In this document: positions 34,907 through 45,744 of the stretch, piece after piece
Numbering within the stretch: position 1 is the stretch's first letter
Layout: each line of letters begins with the position of its first letter
Source: Crossaster papposus
Taxonomy: Eukaryota; Echinodermata; Asteroidea; Velatida; Solasteridae
Direction of reading: 5' to 3'
Length of the DNA stretch: 64,000 nt
NCBI GenBank assembly: GCA_037893245.1
Contig: JBAIAA010000261.1
Coordinates: 1,550,001-1,614,000, forward strand
Position numbers and translations under genes: made by a program
The notes under the pieces: model-generated
What the model saw: only the letters and a program-made list of their open reading frames with translations
Told to the model about the DNA's origin: nothing
Database searches by the model: none

Positions 34907-35381
34907 AGGATTACAGAAATAGAAAAATAAAAAGTACTTATATGATATAAAACATAGGTTACAGTATCAATACACCCAATAAAAAAAATTGTGTGTGATT
35001 TTTGGGTTATTTGAGCAATTACAAATTTCAAATTTCTCTTCGATCGCCCCGCCCAGAAAAATTCCTCCTGTCGAAGTCGTGACGTCACGTAAAGAATAGC
35101 TTTCTTCGCGATTGATCGCGATCGCGTGCGTACATACGTAACCACGCGATTGCAATAAATCGCGAAGAAAGCTATTCTTTACGTGACGTCACGACTTCGA
35201 CATCCAGGCATTCTGTCAAAAGAGGAATTTTTCTGGGCGGGGCGATCGAAGAGAAATTTGAAATTTGTAATGGCTCAAATAACCCTAAAATCACACACAA
35301 TTTTTTGTATTGGGTGTATTAATACTGTAACCTATGTTTTATATCATATAAGTACTTTTTATTTTCTATTTCTGTGATCCT
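34907..35381. mobile_element. TTAA-flanked MITE with long near-perfect hairpin
   Basis: The ends are AGGATTACAGAAATAG and the inverse of AGGATCACAGAAATAG. The arms stay nearly identical for over 200 bp, meeting around a GCGATCGCGTGCG core, so the element would fold as one long hairpin. TTAA lies on both sides (34903-34906 and 35382-35385). Confidence 0.85.
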
Positions 35382-35479
35382 TTAAAGTAATTAAAAATGA
35401 AGAACTTATAAGTGCTTTTTTCTATTGGCTCTTAACAATTTAGTAGTTTTGTTTTTGGAGGTTCGGAAATGGTGTATAC

Positions 35480-36190
35480 TACTATGAGAAAGATGTTTAG
35501 ATATTGGGTCATCTCAAATTTTAAAGAAAAAAAATATAGATAGAATAACAAGCAACCGTCAGAATATTGTAAATGGCTGCCATTGCTTGTTATACGTATA
35601 CTTTTTCAAAAGAATTATTGCACTTTTAAACAACACAAATGATGTACAGATACATGCTTGGGTCTAATCATGCTACCATGTAGCAGATATAGCCACACAG
35701 TACATGCAAGTCAAACTTTGGAAGTGCCGCATTAACCATCAAGATAAAAAACACAACAACCTCCAAGGCCCAAGCACGTAATAAAACAAATACAATTACA
35801 TGACAGATGCAGATAGACTACACAAATATAATCAAGTTAAGTTAAAATATGTAGGTAACAATAGTCCCGGGAGTGTATAGATACAGGGAACTAAGGGGGA
35901 AGTCCTCGGCCTAATATCGTGCTGGGTATATATTTCACACCAATTTCCTGACTAAATAATACCCCAACAAGCAGTCGCGGTATAAGGGCTTAGTCTGGGG
36001 ACGCTGTTGTCAGCTTCAAATTGGCGGCAAAAGGACGGGAATCCCAACAATTGGGCCATCGCAGATTTGTCATAATAAGCAATGGCAGCCATTTTACAAA
36101 ATTTGACAATTGCTGGTTATTTTACCTATATATTTCTTTCAAAGAACAAATCTAGGATGGCCTTAAAGCCAAATATCTTTCTCATGACAT
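35480..36190. mobile_element. Inverted-repeat element with AATGGCTGCCATTGCTT arms
   Basis: The left arm 35485-35590 and right arm 36060-36190 share GAGAAAGAT, AATAACAAGCAA and AATGGCTGCCATTGCTT in opposite orientation. The exact ends are not resolved, and no ORF is seen between. Confidence 0.5.
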
Positions 36191-36475
36191 ACTCTGGCTG
36201 TGCGCCAAATTTATAGTCATGCTTATATCTATCAACGACCTCAAAGCGCTTTACAATTATTAACCCGATCATCAAGCCCTTGACCACGCGGTAGCCGTTT
36301 AAATGCGCTCGATTGGCATCGACCCTCACACGCACCTATTTATACTCCTGAGTGGAGAGGGGCAATTGTAGTTAAATGTCCTCCCAAAGAGCACAAACAG
36401 CAGGGTTCGAACTTACGTATCATCGTACATGAGTCGAACACCATAACAACTGGGTCATGGCATTCTACATGCTTT
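36185..36475 (-). mobile_element. tRNA-derived SINE
   Basis: On the minus strand an A-box-like GACCCAGTTGTTATGG is followed by a B box, AGTTCGAACCC. Next come CTGTTTGTGCTCTTTGGGAG, CCCCTCTCCACTCAGGAGTA and an end containing AATTGTAAAGCGCTTTGAGG. This order of pol III boxes, conserved body and GCGCTTTGAG tail is typical of SINEs in marine invertebrates. Recognised by memory, not by search. Confidence 0.55.
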
Positions 36476-36839
36476 TATTATTTAACCGTAACAGAATGGC
36501 AACTCTTTTCTAGTAAAAAAAACCCGGCTCGAGCAAGATGGAGAGATGAGATAGTCAGCCATGCGGGGTAAATAGCCTAGCCAAGACACACACATAGTAT
36601 CAATTATTGGCACAGACCTTCGCAGTTGGGCCGATGATTATTAACATTTCAATACAACAAAGCAGCCATTACACTAAAGGAAGCTAGCAGTTCGAGGTCA
36701 GTTCTCGATTCGTAATTACGGTGGTCTGCCCTTGCCATCAACCCCCAAGTAATTGTCATGTCAAGCGCCGGGGGGGGGGGGGGGGGAGGGTTCCGTCCTC
36801 GTATAGCGGCCGCTATTTTCTCAATATATGAATATTCCT

Positions 36840-38581
36840 AATTTTAGTAACAATTGCGATATAAATTTATAAATTTATAAATTTCATGTCTTGTTTGTAA
36901 ACAATCGTCTGTTAATCGATATGTTTTGTTTGTGTGAAAACCATTATATTGCAATATCTTTAACCCGGTAAAGTTATTCTATTAAACAATTTAATAAAAT
37001 CACACTTAGCGTAATTAACGATTGGGCGAATTTATCCTCAAGTACGGTTTGCGTTTTCACGAAGGGGCGAGTTCATACATGAACTTCACCGTTTTCACGA
37101 AAAGGGGAATTTGCAAATTTATTGGGTTTTTTCTTTCACTTTCACAAACCGACAATTATCTTAAAGGTAGTATACAATTGATAAATGCTTGAATTGTCAT
37201 GAATGGGTGGATGTTTGGGGTTGTATTTTATAGTAAATATCGTTTAAATGACCTGTCCGAAGTTTTACAATCATGAATGTTGAGAAAAACGGCGTTCGTT
37301 TTTAACCGGCGTTGTGCATTGGTTTTTAATAATGGTGGGTTTTTTTCGCGATCGTCGTCCGGCGGAACAATTTTAGGATATCTATAGCGCAATAATTTTG
37401 CTGGATGCATACAATCATTATTTACTTTTTAATGAAGTAAGATATTTCTTAATAATTCGGTAGTATTTTTTTCTTCGATATTTTCAAAATGGTTTGTCTT
37501 ATCTTTAACTGATTAATTCTGCAAAACTAATTACCAATTTGTCATAAGGTTTGCATTATTTAAATAAAAGTAGAATATCGTCTTTCCTCTGATACCTCTA
37601 TCTTGCATATTCTATTCATCTTTATGTTTCAAACTGCTAAACGAAAAAAGGACCAACTTTACACGCGGTATTATAATACGTCCCCGCGAGCCTAGCACGC
37701 AATCCACGTTCCACCCAATCCAACCCAGGCGGAACGGCAACGATCATTATGACGTCTAAATAATGGTCAATTATCACGTTTTAAGAGCGCTAAAAGTGTC
37801 AGCGTTGAGGAATGTAATATTGTAAATAAGATATCTCGTGGTGGCTTTCTATTGGCTGAAATTGGCTGTGGATTTTTTATTCTGGCATGCAATAAAATAA
37901 GTTCCAAAAATGCGTCTCATTAGAGACGCATTTTGTAAAGATTCTATTAGTATACTAAAGTTGGTTCAAAATCTAAATCTTATAATATTATTTTCTTAGA
38001 ATAATACAGCAATCACAGAGCTAAACTTCGTCAGGTTATTTAGTTGTCGTGTCAAGCACCACTCCTTAGATTTCAAGAACTGTTGCTGCTTAATTCCAGC
38101 GATAATAACTGACAAATGATAAACTGTGTACATACTGTGAACACTGCACATTCACTTGCTGGTTTAACCCTAACTCCCTAGGGTGTGTGCAAAATCATAT
38201 TGATTTTGAAGGATTGAGGACTGTTAGGTGAATCGGTATCTGACTTTATCCAATGTTCACTTTCCGTGTACTAGCTGTAGGTCAGGTTGTATTGCAATCT
38301 GAATGCTTTAGGGCGTGGAATGTTGTTTTTATGTTGTAGGGTACGCTCTAACAGTCTAACCAATCACTTCAATATATACGTAGGCCTACACGCTTAAAAC
38401 TAGAGTGCTGTATCGACATTATAAGTCTGCGGTCAGTGCCTACTTGGGATTTCGACCAATAAAATGATGAATTCAACACATTTCGTGTTAAATTTATCAG
38501 ATATTTTGCATGAACACTGTGTCCGCTTTTTGTGCACGAACCCTTCCGCGGCGTATGATTTATTTAAAAATTGTAGTCTCA
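36840..38581 (+). repeat. R1: first copy of the large R repeat (left part)
   Basis: It aligns with R3 (45745-47560) from AACAATTGCGATATAAA onward, and from 37862 also with R2 (43078-44640). Shared landmarks are a T1 MITE (R1 and R3 only), the palindrome GCGTCTCATTAGAGACGC and TTCGTGTTAAATTTATC. It resumes at 40788-40890 after the element inserted at 38582. No transposase or host gene is recognised in the unit. Confidence 0.85.
37165..37504. mobile_element. T1 MITE, copy 4 (inside R1)
   Basis: AGGTAGTATACAATTG start, TTAA on both sides (37161-37164, 37505-37508). R3 has the equivalent copy, so the insertion predates R duplication. Confidence 0.75.
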
Positions 38582-40787
38582 TAATACCCCAGTCACAATT
38601 AAAGCGGAGCCCGGGCGGCGTGTGCGATTTATAGGCATCGGCCGGCGTGTAGAGGTCGGCGAAAGATCGTGCGATATGGCGGTCACAGTCACAATTAAAA
38701 GTGCCCCGTACGCTGTCATGACGGGGCCCGGAGGGTCGCCGACCGGCGATCGGCCGACTTTCTTGGAAATGGGGTCGAATTATTGGCCCGTTTATCGGCC
38801 GGTGTCCGGCAGGCACTCGTTCGGTGCCCTGCTTATGTCCTTGCGATACCCCTGCGGTATCCGGCAGGGTGCCAACCAATTTTTACAGGTCGTACGGCGG
38901 CCGGACGGGCATCTGTAGTGTGCCTGTCGAGTGGCCAGCGATCAACAGCCGGCGGCAGAAGCTCTCCTCTGACCTTCTTAATGGCCCTGTCACACTAGAA
39001 CGTTTTAGGCCAACGCGTGAGTAGCGCGTTAAAAATAGTTGATACGCTGGCAAACGCTGAACTTCTACAGAAAAAGTCAAGTTGAACCGTGATTTCAGCG
39101 TGTCCATAACGCGTTAATAACGGGTTCATAGCGTTCGCCAGCGCGTGAATAACGTTATGAGCGTTAGTAACGCGCTCGATGACTGATGAACGACTGCCCA
39201 GCGCGTGAGTAGCGCGGTCCAACGCGCGCCAGCGTACGGCAACGACCACATGATTAGTTGTACAAAAAGATGACGCACTACTACAGTAATGGCCCTGTCA
39301 CACCAGGCCAACGTGTTGAAATTTCAGAAACACGCGGGTAAACGCTGACCAACGCTAGGCCAGCGTTCGCAACGCGCTGAGCGCGTTACCCACACGCTGG
39401 AACACGCTGTCACACGCTGAGACAAAAATACGTTTTTCAACATACCTAAAAAAAATTAGCGTTTGCCAGCGTGTGACTGCACACGCTAGCGGCGCGCAAG
39501 AAGGCCGTTACTCACGCGTCGAACGCGCTAGACGATCGTTACCAACCCACTACTCTCACGCTGGCGACCCGCTGTCGTATTTTTACTATAAATCAGTGAT
39601 GCGTTTCTTACACGCTGAGCGCGTTCCTCACACGCTACTTACGCGCTGACATACGCTATGAACCCGTTATCAACCTGTATGAACACGCTGAAATCACGGT
39701 TCCATTTGACTTTTTCTGTGAAAGTTCAGCAATTGCCAGCGTATCAACTATTTTTAACGCGCTACTCATGCATTGGCCTAAAACGTCCTGGTGTGGCAGG
39801 GCCATAACCATCGTGTCGCAAGCGTACGCCGGCGTACACCAGCGTGTGATTAGCGGGTTGATAACGATCGCCTAGCGTGTTCGACGCGTGAGTAACGAAT
39901 CTAAAACGCGCCGCCAGCGTGTGCAGTCACACGCTGGCAAACGCTGGCAATTGTAGCTATTTTGAAACATTTTGTTTCCCTCAGCGTATGACAGCGTGTC
40001 CCAGCGTGTGAATAACGCGCTCATCGTGTTGCTAACGCTGGCCTAGCGTTGGTTAGCGTTTGCCAGCGTGTTGCCAAAATTACAACACGCTACTCACGCG
40101 TTGGCCTAAAATGTTCTGGTGTGACAGGGCCATTAAATAAGAAAATGCCGTTGATACCTCCACAACGCTTGCGGGCACCTGCACAGCGCGTGTAGGTCGC
40201 CCGGTTGAGCGAGAGGTTGGCGTTTGCACGCTATACCGCTACAACCTGGTTCTTGTTGCATTGGTGGCTGAAGAAGAGATGTAGTACTTGCACTATGAAA
40301 CTTGTGTGATAAACTGTGTGTAGATGTAGATGTAGATGAGCCGCTTTTTTTACCCTGCGAGCCCCGGCCGATGCATGACCGATTTTAGGCTGGGCGCCGG
40401 CAGGGCGCCGTCCGGCCCCCGGCCGATTTTCGGCCAGGCACCGCCAGGTCGGCCGGACGCCTGGCGCGACCCGGCCGGTGTGTGGGCGGCGCCTGGCCGA
40501 TATATTGATTGTCTGGGTTGTTCAAAATTTGGCTCGGCGCCCGCCCGACGTGTGCGATGCCCTGCCGGACATCGGCTAGGCATCGACCGATTTATTGGCG
40601 ATCGGTTTGCGATGCGAAACGCCGCACCAGGTTTTAAGTCCGAGTTAAAAGTAACTCGATGCCCGCCCGATGCCAAAAATGACCCGGCAGCCGCAAGGAG
40701 TCCCGTGGGGCCCCGGCCGAAAATGCCTAGAAATCCGCCGCAAACTAATCGCAAACCCATCGCAAGCCAATTGTGACTGGGGTATTA
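38582..40787. mobile_element. TACCCCAGTCACAATT TIR element inserted in R1
   Basis: Both ends carry TAATACCCCAGTCACAATT in inverted orientation. R2 and R3 read straight through this point (GTCTCATTAGTGAG at 44521 and 47426), giving two empty sites. The flanking TAA/TTA suggests a 2-3-bp T/A target duplication, compatible with PIF/Harbinger, but this is inference. The interior is GC-rich with repeated CGGCCG/GCCGG motifs. The long overlapping frames on both strands (38433-38918, 40336-40776) look like GC-driven artefacts, not genes. Confidence 0.75.
38982..40132. mobile_element. Composite TTAA element with interleaved inverted repeats
   Basis: The outer ends TGGCCCTGTCACAC are flanked by TTAA (38978-38981, 40133-40136). 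Two pairs of long inverted repeats overlap: pair A is 38982-39250 with 39590-39804, pair B is 39290-39580 with 39825-40132. All four termini have the same TGGCCCTG(T/C)C(A)CAC end. Dense ACGCTGGC/GCGCGTT subterminal repeats fill the arms. No transposase is present. TTAA points to Kolobok or piggyBac relatives. Confidence 0.75.
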
Positions 40788-41100
40788 GTGAGTCCTCTCA
40801 CGGGAAGCTATGTAAAACTAACAATAGGTTCATTCTCTGGCGGCTCTCTCTCATTCTCTCATGTCTTTATTATTTAACAACAACGGGCCTATTTGGCGGC
40901 GGTCATTACTGGCCGTTTGGCGGAATTGCATTCAGGACGCCGTCGTAGGCCCCATTAACTTAACTTTATACCAACATAATCCATGCCAATTATACAAGTT
41001 TTAAGGCAAATGTAATGATAATATTTGCGGCTTCATGTTTAACCTTAATTGTATTTACAGCTGGGTTAAGGCGGCTATGTTAACAGTACATTTTTAGTTT
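40788..41100. other. End of R1 and short flank
   Basis: 40788-40890 continues R1 (GAGTCCTCTCACGGGAAGCT). The remainder shows nothing coding. Confidence 0.55.
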
Positions 41101-41128
41101 CCCGGATTGTCGGGTTTTGGGTTATTGT

Positions 41129-41600
41129 GGTAAATGGCTAAAACATGATGGCGATACCATTATTGGGTTTTCGTAAAGTGCGAAGACATGATGGTATGGG
41201 CGCTGTTATCGGGTTTTAGTAAATAACTCAAACATGATTGTGATACGTTTTAATGTCGCGATCGGTACAGCGCTAATTATTGGGTTTTCGTAAAGTGCGA
41301 ACTTGATTAGTGCTGGCGCTTTCATTGGGTTTGATGTTGTTTTGGTAAATAACTAAGACATGATGGTGATACCATTATTGGGTTTTCGTAAAGTGCGAAG
41401 ACATGATGGTATGGGCGCCGTTATAGGGTTTTACGTTATTTTGGTAAATAACTCAAACATGTTAGCCATACGTTTAATGCCGCGATCGGTACGGCGCTAA
41501 TTATTGGGTTTTCGTAAAGTGCGAGGACATGATTAGTGCTGGTGCTATCATGGGGATTTATGTTATTTTGGTAAATGACTAAAACATGATAGAATTAACG
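41129..41600. repeat. Tandem repeat, ~215-225-bp period
   Basis: Two full units and a partial third start near 41129, 41344 and 41570. ATTGGGTTTTCGTAAAGTGC occurs four times, because each unit is itself an internal duplication; AAACATGAT and GCGATCGGTAC recur in register. Copies are diverged. Confidence 0.75.
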
Positions 41601-42181
41601 TTGTAATTTCGTTATCGGAAGCAAACTGATTTATATTGTAATGTACTATTGTAATATACTGTTGGTTTGAAATAATAATATGTTTTGAGATCAACCTCTG
41701 GCAATAAACTGCTCCGGCCTTTCGATACATAAAGAAAATAAACTCTTTGGGCCATAGCCTGAATATTTTGTTATGTGTCCTGTCGCATGGGGTAATAAAG
41801 GGGCAATAATGCTATCATCGTTAATTGTCCCATTCCCGTTACCCATACGAAAGATCTGCGCGAGTGGCGGTTACATGGTGCTGCTTAACTCCCACTTGTC
41901 AGTCTGCAGCATCTAGTCAGGTTCATAATGTACATATTAAAAGTTTCGTTCACTTTTTGTGAACGAAAAAAGTGAACGAAAATACGTAAGAAACCTGACT
42001 ATTCCCCAGACCTACCAACGGAGTCGCCTCGATGAACTTTAGGATCACCGGTAACATGGCGAGGTTAGGAGGCTTTTAAAGTAATACCATTTCCACGTGC
42101 TTTTTTTGGAAAAAATCTGAGAGGAATTGGTGGTCTGAGGATGATTGTGTCCTGTCTACCCGTTTGATAGTGTGCAATGTC
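41601..42181. other. Intergenic, nothing recognised
   Basis: A short hairpin (TTTCGTTCACTTTTTGTGAA region, 41943-41985) is the only structure noted. Confidence 0.45.
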
Positions 42182-42899
42182 TCAATCAATTTCGTTATGC
42201 CTCTCAAAGTCCTCACAACGGGCTTTTTCGACAGCGTCAATATAATAAATTAAGCCCTTCTCTTCCATAGTTACGAGTGCTCTCATCTCGATCGCTCTTT
42301 CCTGCACCTCTTTGGTGGTCCTATCCACCGAGTTCTTAAACTTCTGCTTGGCTTTCGATGAAGCTCTTTTGTGAAGATGAAGTCCTCTGATTTTTTTGTC
42401 CAGATCTTGGTGAAAGGATTCTCGAAATCTTTGGCGCACACCGCAAGCCAGCTTAGACTCGACGCACACGTGACTGTTATGGTCACGAACAGCACAGTAT
42501 TTGCAAATCATGACCTCGCATTTTCTCACAATAGAATAGTATCGGTTCCCCACTGTGCCTGCGACACCTACCATCAGAATCAGAATCAGAATCATCATCC
42601 AATAGTTGGCTGAGCTTTTCTGGAGAGGAAATCTCCTCGATCATATTTGTCAGATCAAAGTTTGTTTTTAGGCCACCGATCCCACTCCGGGGTACCGCAG
42701 TCTCCAGACGGCACACAGGGCAAGGTATCTTTCTGGTACCTCGATATGTACCCTCGTAGTAGGCCTCAATACATCTCCTGCAGAAGCTGTGCTGGCAGTC
42801 GAGGGTCTTTGGTCCACTGTACGTCTCCTGGCAGATGCTGCACGCAAGGTGATTCTTGATGAATCTATCAAACGTGGCTATCACAGTTCTTGTCGCCAT
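42182..42899 (-). pseudogene. TRIM-like RING / B-box protein with a frameshift
   Basis: From ATG at 42899 (MATRTVIATFDRFIKNHLAC) a C3HC4 RING finger is clear: CSICQETYSGPKTLDCQHSF, then CRRCIEAYYEG and IPCPVCR. After an acidic linker (DDDSDSDSDG), a B-box 2 reads CRRHSGEPILFYCEK, then CEVMICKYCAVRDHNSH in another frame. The switch is at a run of four A (42521-42524 complement) where three would keep frame. A coiled-coil-like region (about 90 residues) ends with a TGA at 42182. TRIM proteins are E3 ubiquitin ligases; this copy lacks any C-terminal ligand domain and has no introns. It is either a retro-pseudogene or an intact gene with an indel error. Coding GC is above the flanks. Confidence 0.72.
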
Positions 42900-43077
42900 T
42901 TTCGCAAAGTCAGAATTAAAACAGTAAAACGTGTTCCCTTTCTCAAAATATCTCCAAATACATGTCATTTCCAGTACACAAAAAACAGAAATAAGTCTAC
43001 CTTTTTGAAATATCCCAAAAGTTACCAACCAAAAGCCTAACGATATTAGTACAAGTAACTCTATTTGTACTCGCTGT

Positions 43078-44142
43078 TGATTTTTTCTTCTGGCATGCAA
43101 TAAAATAAGTCTCAAAAAATGCGTCTCATTAGAGACACATTTTGTTAAAATTCCATTAGTAGTTGGTTCAAAATCTAAATCTTCGAATATTGTTTTGTTA
43201 GAATAATACAGCAATCACAGAGCTAAAGATTTTAAGAACTGTTGCTGCTTAATTCCAATTATAGTAACTGACAAATGATATATTGTGTGCACACTGCACA
43301 TTCACTTGCTGGTTTAACCCTGGTTTAACTCCCTAAGGTGTGTGCAAAATCATATTGATTTTGGAGGATTGAGGACTGTTATGTGAATCGGTGTTTGACT
43401 TTATCCAATGCAGGGGGGTGGGGAGGCGGAGGGGGGGGGGGGGGGGGGGAGGGGGGGGGGGGGGGGGGGCTTTCGAGGCTGTGATTGCGAAACGCTGTGG
43501 TACCGTCCATTCTCAAAATAGGGGGGGAACAATTTTCTTGCATCCAATCTTAACATCTTGTCTTTTGTAGTTGTACAAGGTTGTTATTTACCTTAATGTT
43601 TATCATCCAATGACAAAAATTGTATTGAAAATGAAAAAAGCAGTCGAAAAAAATTAAGCGTTGACGTACCGTTGATGCGCGTGGAGATTGTGCACAAATA
43701 CTCAAACGACGTTAACAAATACCTCCCCTAAAAAGGGCAATAATAATCAATAAATTGTGAAAAAACGTGCTTTGACCCCACTCATTTTTTTACATGGATA
43801 CGTTAAAAAATGATGAAGCAGTGATATACTGAATTTTAAAAAAAATCTGCCTGTGACCCCCTTGCGTTTTATCGCGTTGTTTTCGAACGAAACTGGCCGA
43901 AAATGACATCGCCCCAAAAAAATTCGTGTAGATCGTGCCTGTGTACCTGGCTTTGCGGACGTTGGATGAATCACTGAATTCGGAGAGCGATACACGTAGC
44001 AAATTTGTACGTGTTTCAATGGTGCGCTTCGCGGTAGCGATCTATACGTATTTACTGTGTGAGATGTGCAGCTCTCGAGCGTGGAAGAATGAATGAGATA
44101 CAATTCAACGTTGGTGGCGCACTTTGTTGGGCGCCCCCTCCG

Positions 44143-44176
<34 letters not shown>

Positions 44177-44640
44177 CTGATCCAATGTTCACTTTCCGTG
44201 TACTAGCTGCAGGTCAGGTTGTATTGCAATCTGAATGCTTTAGGGCGTGGAATGTTGTTTTTATGTTGTAGGGTATACGCTCTAACAGTCTAACCAATCA
44301 CTCCAATATATACATAGGCCTACATGCTTAAAACTAGAGTGCTGTATCAACATTATAAGTGTGCGGTCAGTGCGTACTCTTTAAAACTTGGGATTTCGAC
44401 CAATAAAATGATGAATTCAACACATTTCGTGTTAAATTTATCCGATATTTTGCATGAACACTGCGTCCGCTTTTTGTGCCCGAACCCTTCCGCGGCGCAT
44501 GATTTGTTTGAAAATTGTCGTCTCATTAGTGAGTCCTCTCACGAGAAGCTATAAAACTAACAATAGGTTCATTCTCAGGTGGCTCTACCCGACAATACAG
44601 GGGACCGAGCGACTCCCCCTCAGTCCCCCATACCTATACA
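43078..44640 (+). repeat. R2: second copy of the large R repeat
   Basis: It begins at the equivalent of R1 37862 (GATTTTTTCTTCTGGCATGC) and lacks the earlier part, including the T1 MITE. It is interrupted by the poly-G element at 43411. It ends with TACCCGACAATACAGGGGAC, a segment shared with R3. Confidence 0.85.
43411..44179. mobile_element. Non-autonomous hAT-like element with poly-G ends
   Basis: It begins CAGGGGGGTGGGG and ends CCCCTCCCTG, and is flanked by an 8-bp direct repeat ATCCAATG (43403-43410, 44180-44187). R1 and R3 have a single ATCCAATG/ATCTAATG there, the empty site. An 8-bp duplication and CAGGG ends fit hAT. The first 60 bp and last 40 bp are almost pure G and C runs. No transposase ORF. 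Confidence 0.8.
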
Positions 44641-45404
44641 CTGCCTAGACTATTGTTACCCAACGCACCCCCCTATAAAAACCTTAGAAGAAACCACAAC
44701 ATTCTGGAAGCGCAATGATTGCAACATTAATTGCTTCATATTGGAGGAACGGGGGAATGTTTGTGTACTTCTTGTGTTGCGTAAAATGTTGTGTTCCACC
44801 GCGGGCATATCGCCAGCAGCGGCAGGCAGATCTGAAAGATGACAAAGAAATGTAAACTGTAAAGGAAATTGAGGAATCATTTGTTACCAATAAACCACCG
44901 ACGTGTTCAGCGGTATATATCTGGAATCGGTCCAAACTTGTGCAAGGATTTTTAATGGTATACTGATTTGTTCAGGTAGTTTTACACTGAAACAGATTTC
45001 GATTTTGACACGGGAACTTTCTGTCGGCTATCGATGTTTTGTTATTTGTGGTATAATTTTTTTTATTTCTATTTTCGTCTATAGATTCTGGCAGACGTAC
45101 CAAGCCTGCTCTATGTCATCTATGACACCAATGCATATGAATTTAGACAGTAATTGTATTCTTCCGACGCACGAATCCTAAAAATGTATAATACATGTAT
45201 TCAGGTTTAATAGCTGTTACGCTTATTCAGTGTTCATGCGTCTGGTTTTAGGGATGGCTTTTGTCGTTTTTCTGCAAAGATTGCGTTCATGGGACTGTTG
45301 ATTAGTTGTGGCCATTCTAGCTACTCATATTTTTTCCAATTATAAAAATATTATAGAAATAAGGGTTCGAGTGGACTGGGTGCCTGGATGCGAATTGTTT
45401 TCTT
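44641..45404. other. Intergenic, nothing recognised
   Basis: No coding or repeat structure supported. Confidence 0.45.
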
Positions 45405-45606
45405 CTGCAGGTAGGTTGGTACATAGTGTACATTTATTAGCCAATCAGAAAACAGATGGTGTTGACGTCATCGATGATGTTAGAGTTGTCTGGGATCCGA
45501 CCAGGGTTAGGGGTTAGGGTTAGGGTTGTCCCAGACAACTCTAACATCATCGATGACGTCAACATCATCTGTGCTCTGATTGGCTAATGTACCAACCTAC
45601 CTGCAG
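45405..45606. mobile_element. Hairpin MITE with telomere-like loop
   Basis: Arms start CTGCAGGTAGGTTGGTACAT and are inverted around the centre; they contain TGACGTCATCGATGATGTTA. The loop 45503-45528 is GGGTTAGGGG followed by TTAGGGTTAGGG, i.e. about three telomere-type units. No clear target duplication. Confidence 0.75.
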
Positions 45607-45744
45607 AAACAAATATCGCTGCCTGGTCGTGTACCCTCAAGTACTACATGCTGTGTTTGCTCGTAGCGGCAGTTTTTTTTCTCAAGCTTTAAATATTAGT
45701 ACATGTATTTTTAATATATTTTCGGGCTGTACGATTTGATTAAT

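Noticed and set aside
38433-40776. Long frames on both strands in GC-rich DNA (up to 148 codons)
   Set aside because: They run through subterminal repeat arrays and TIRs in all frames, as expected when stop codons are rare for compositional reasons.
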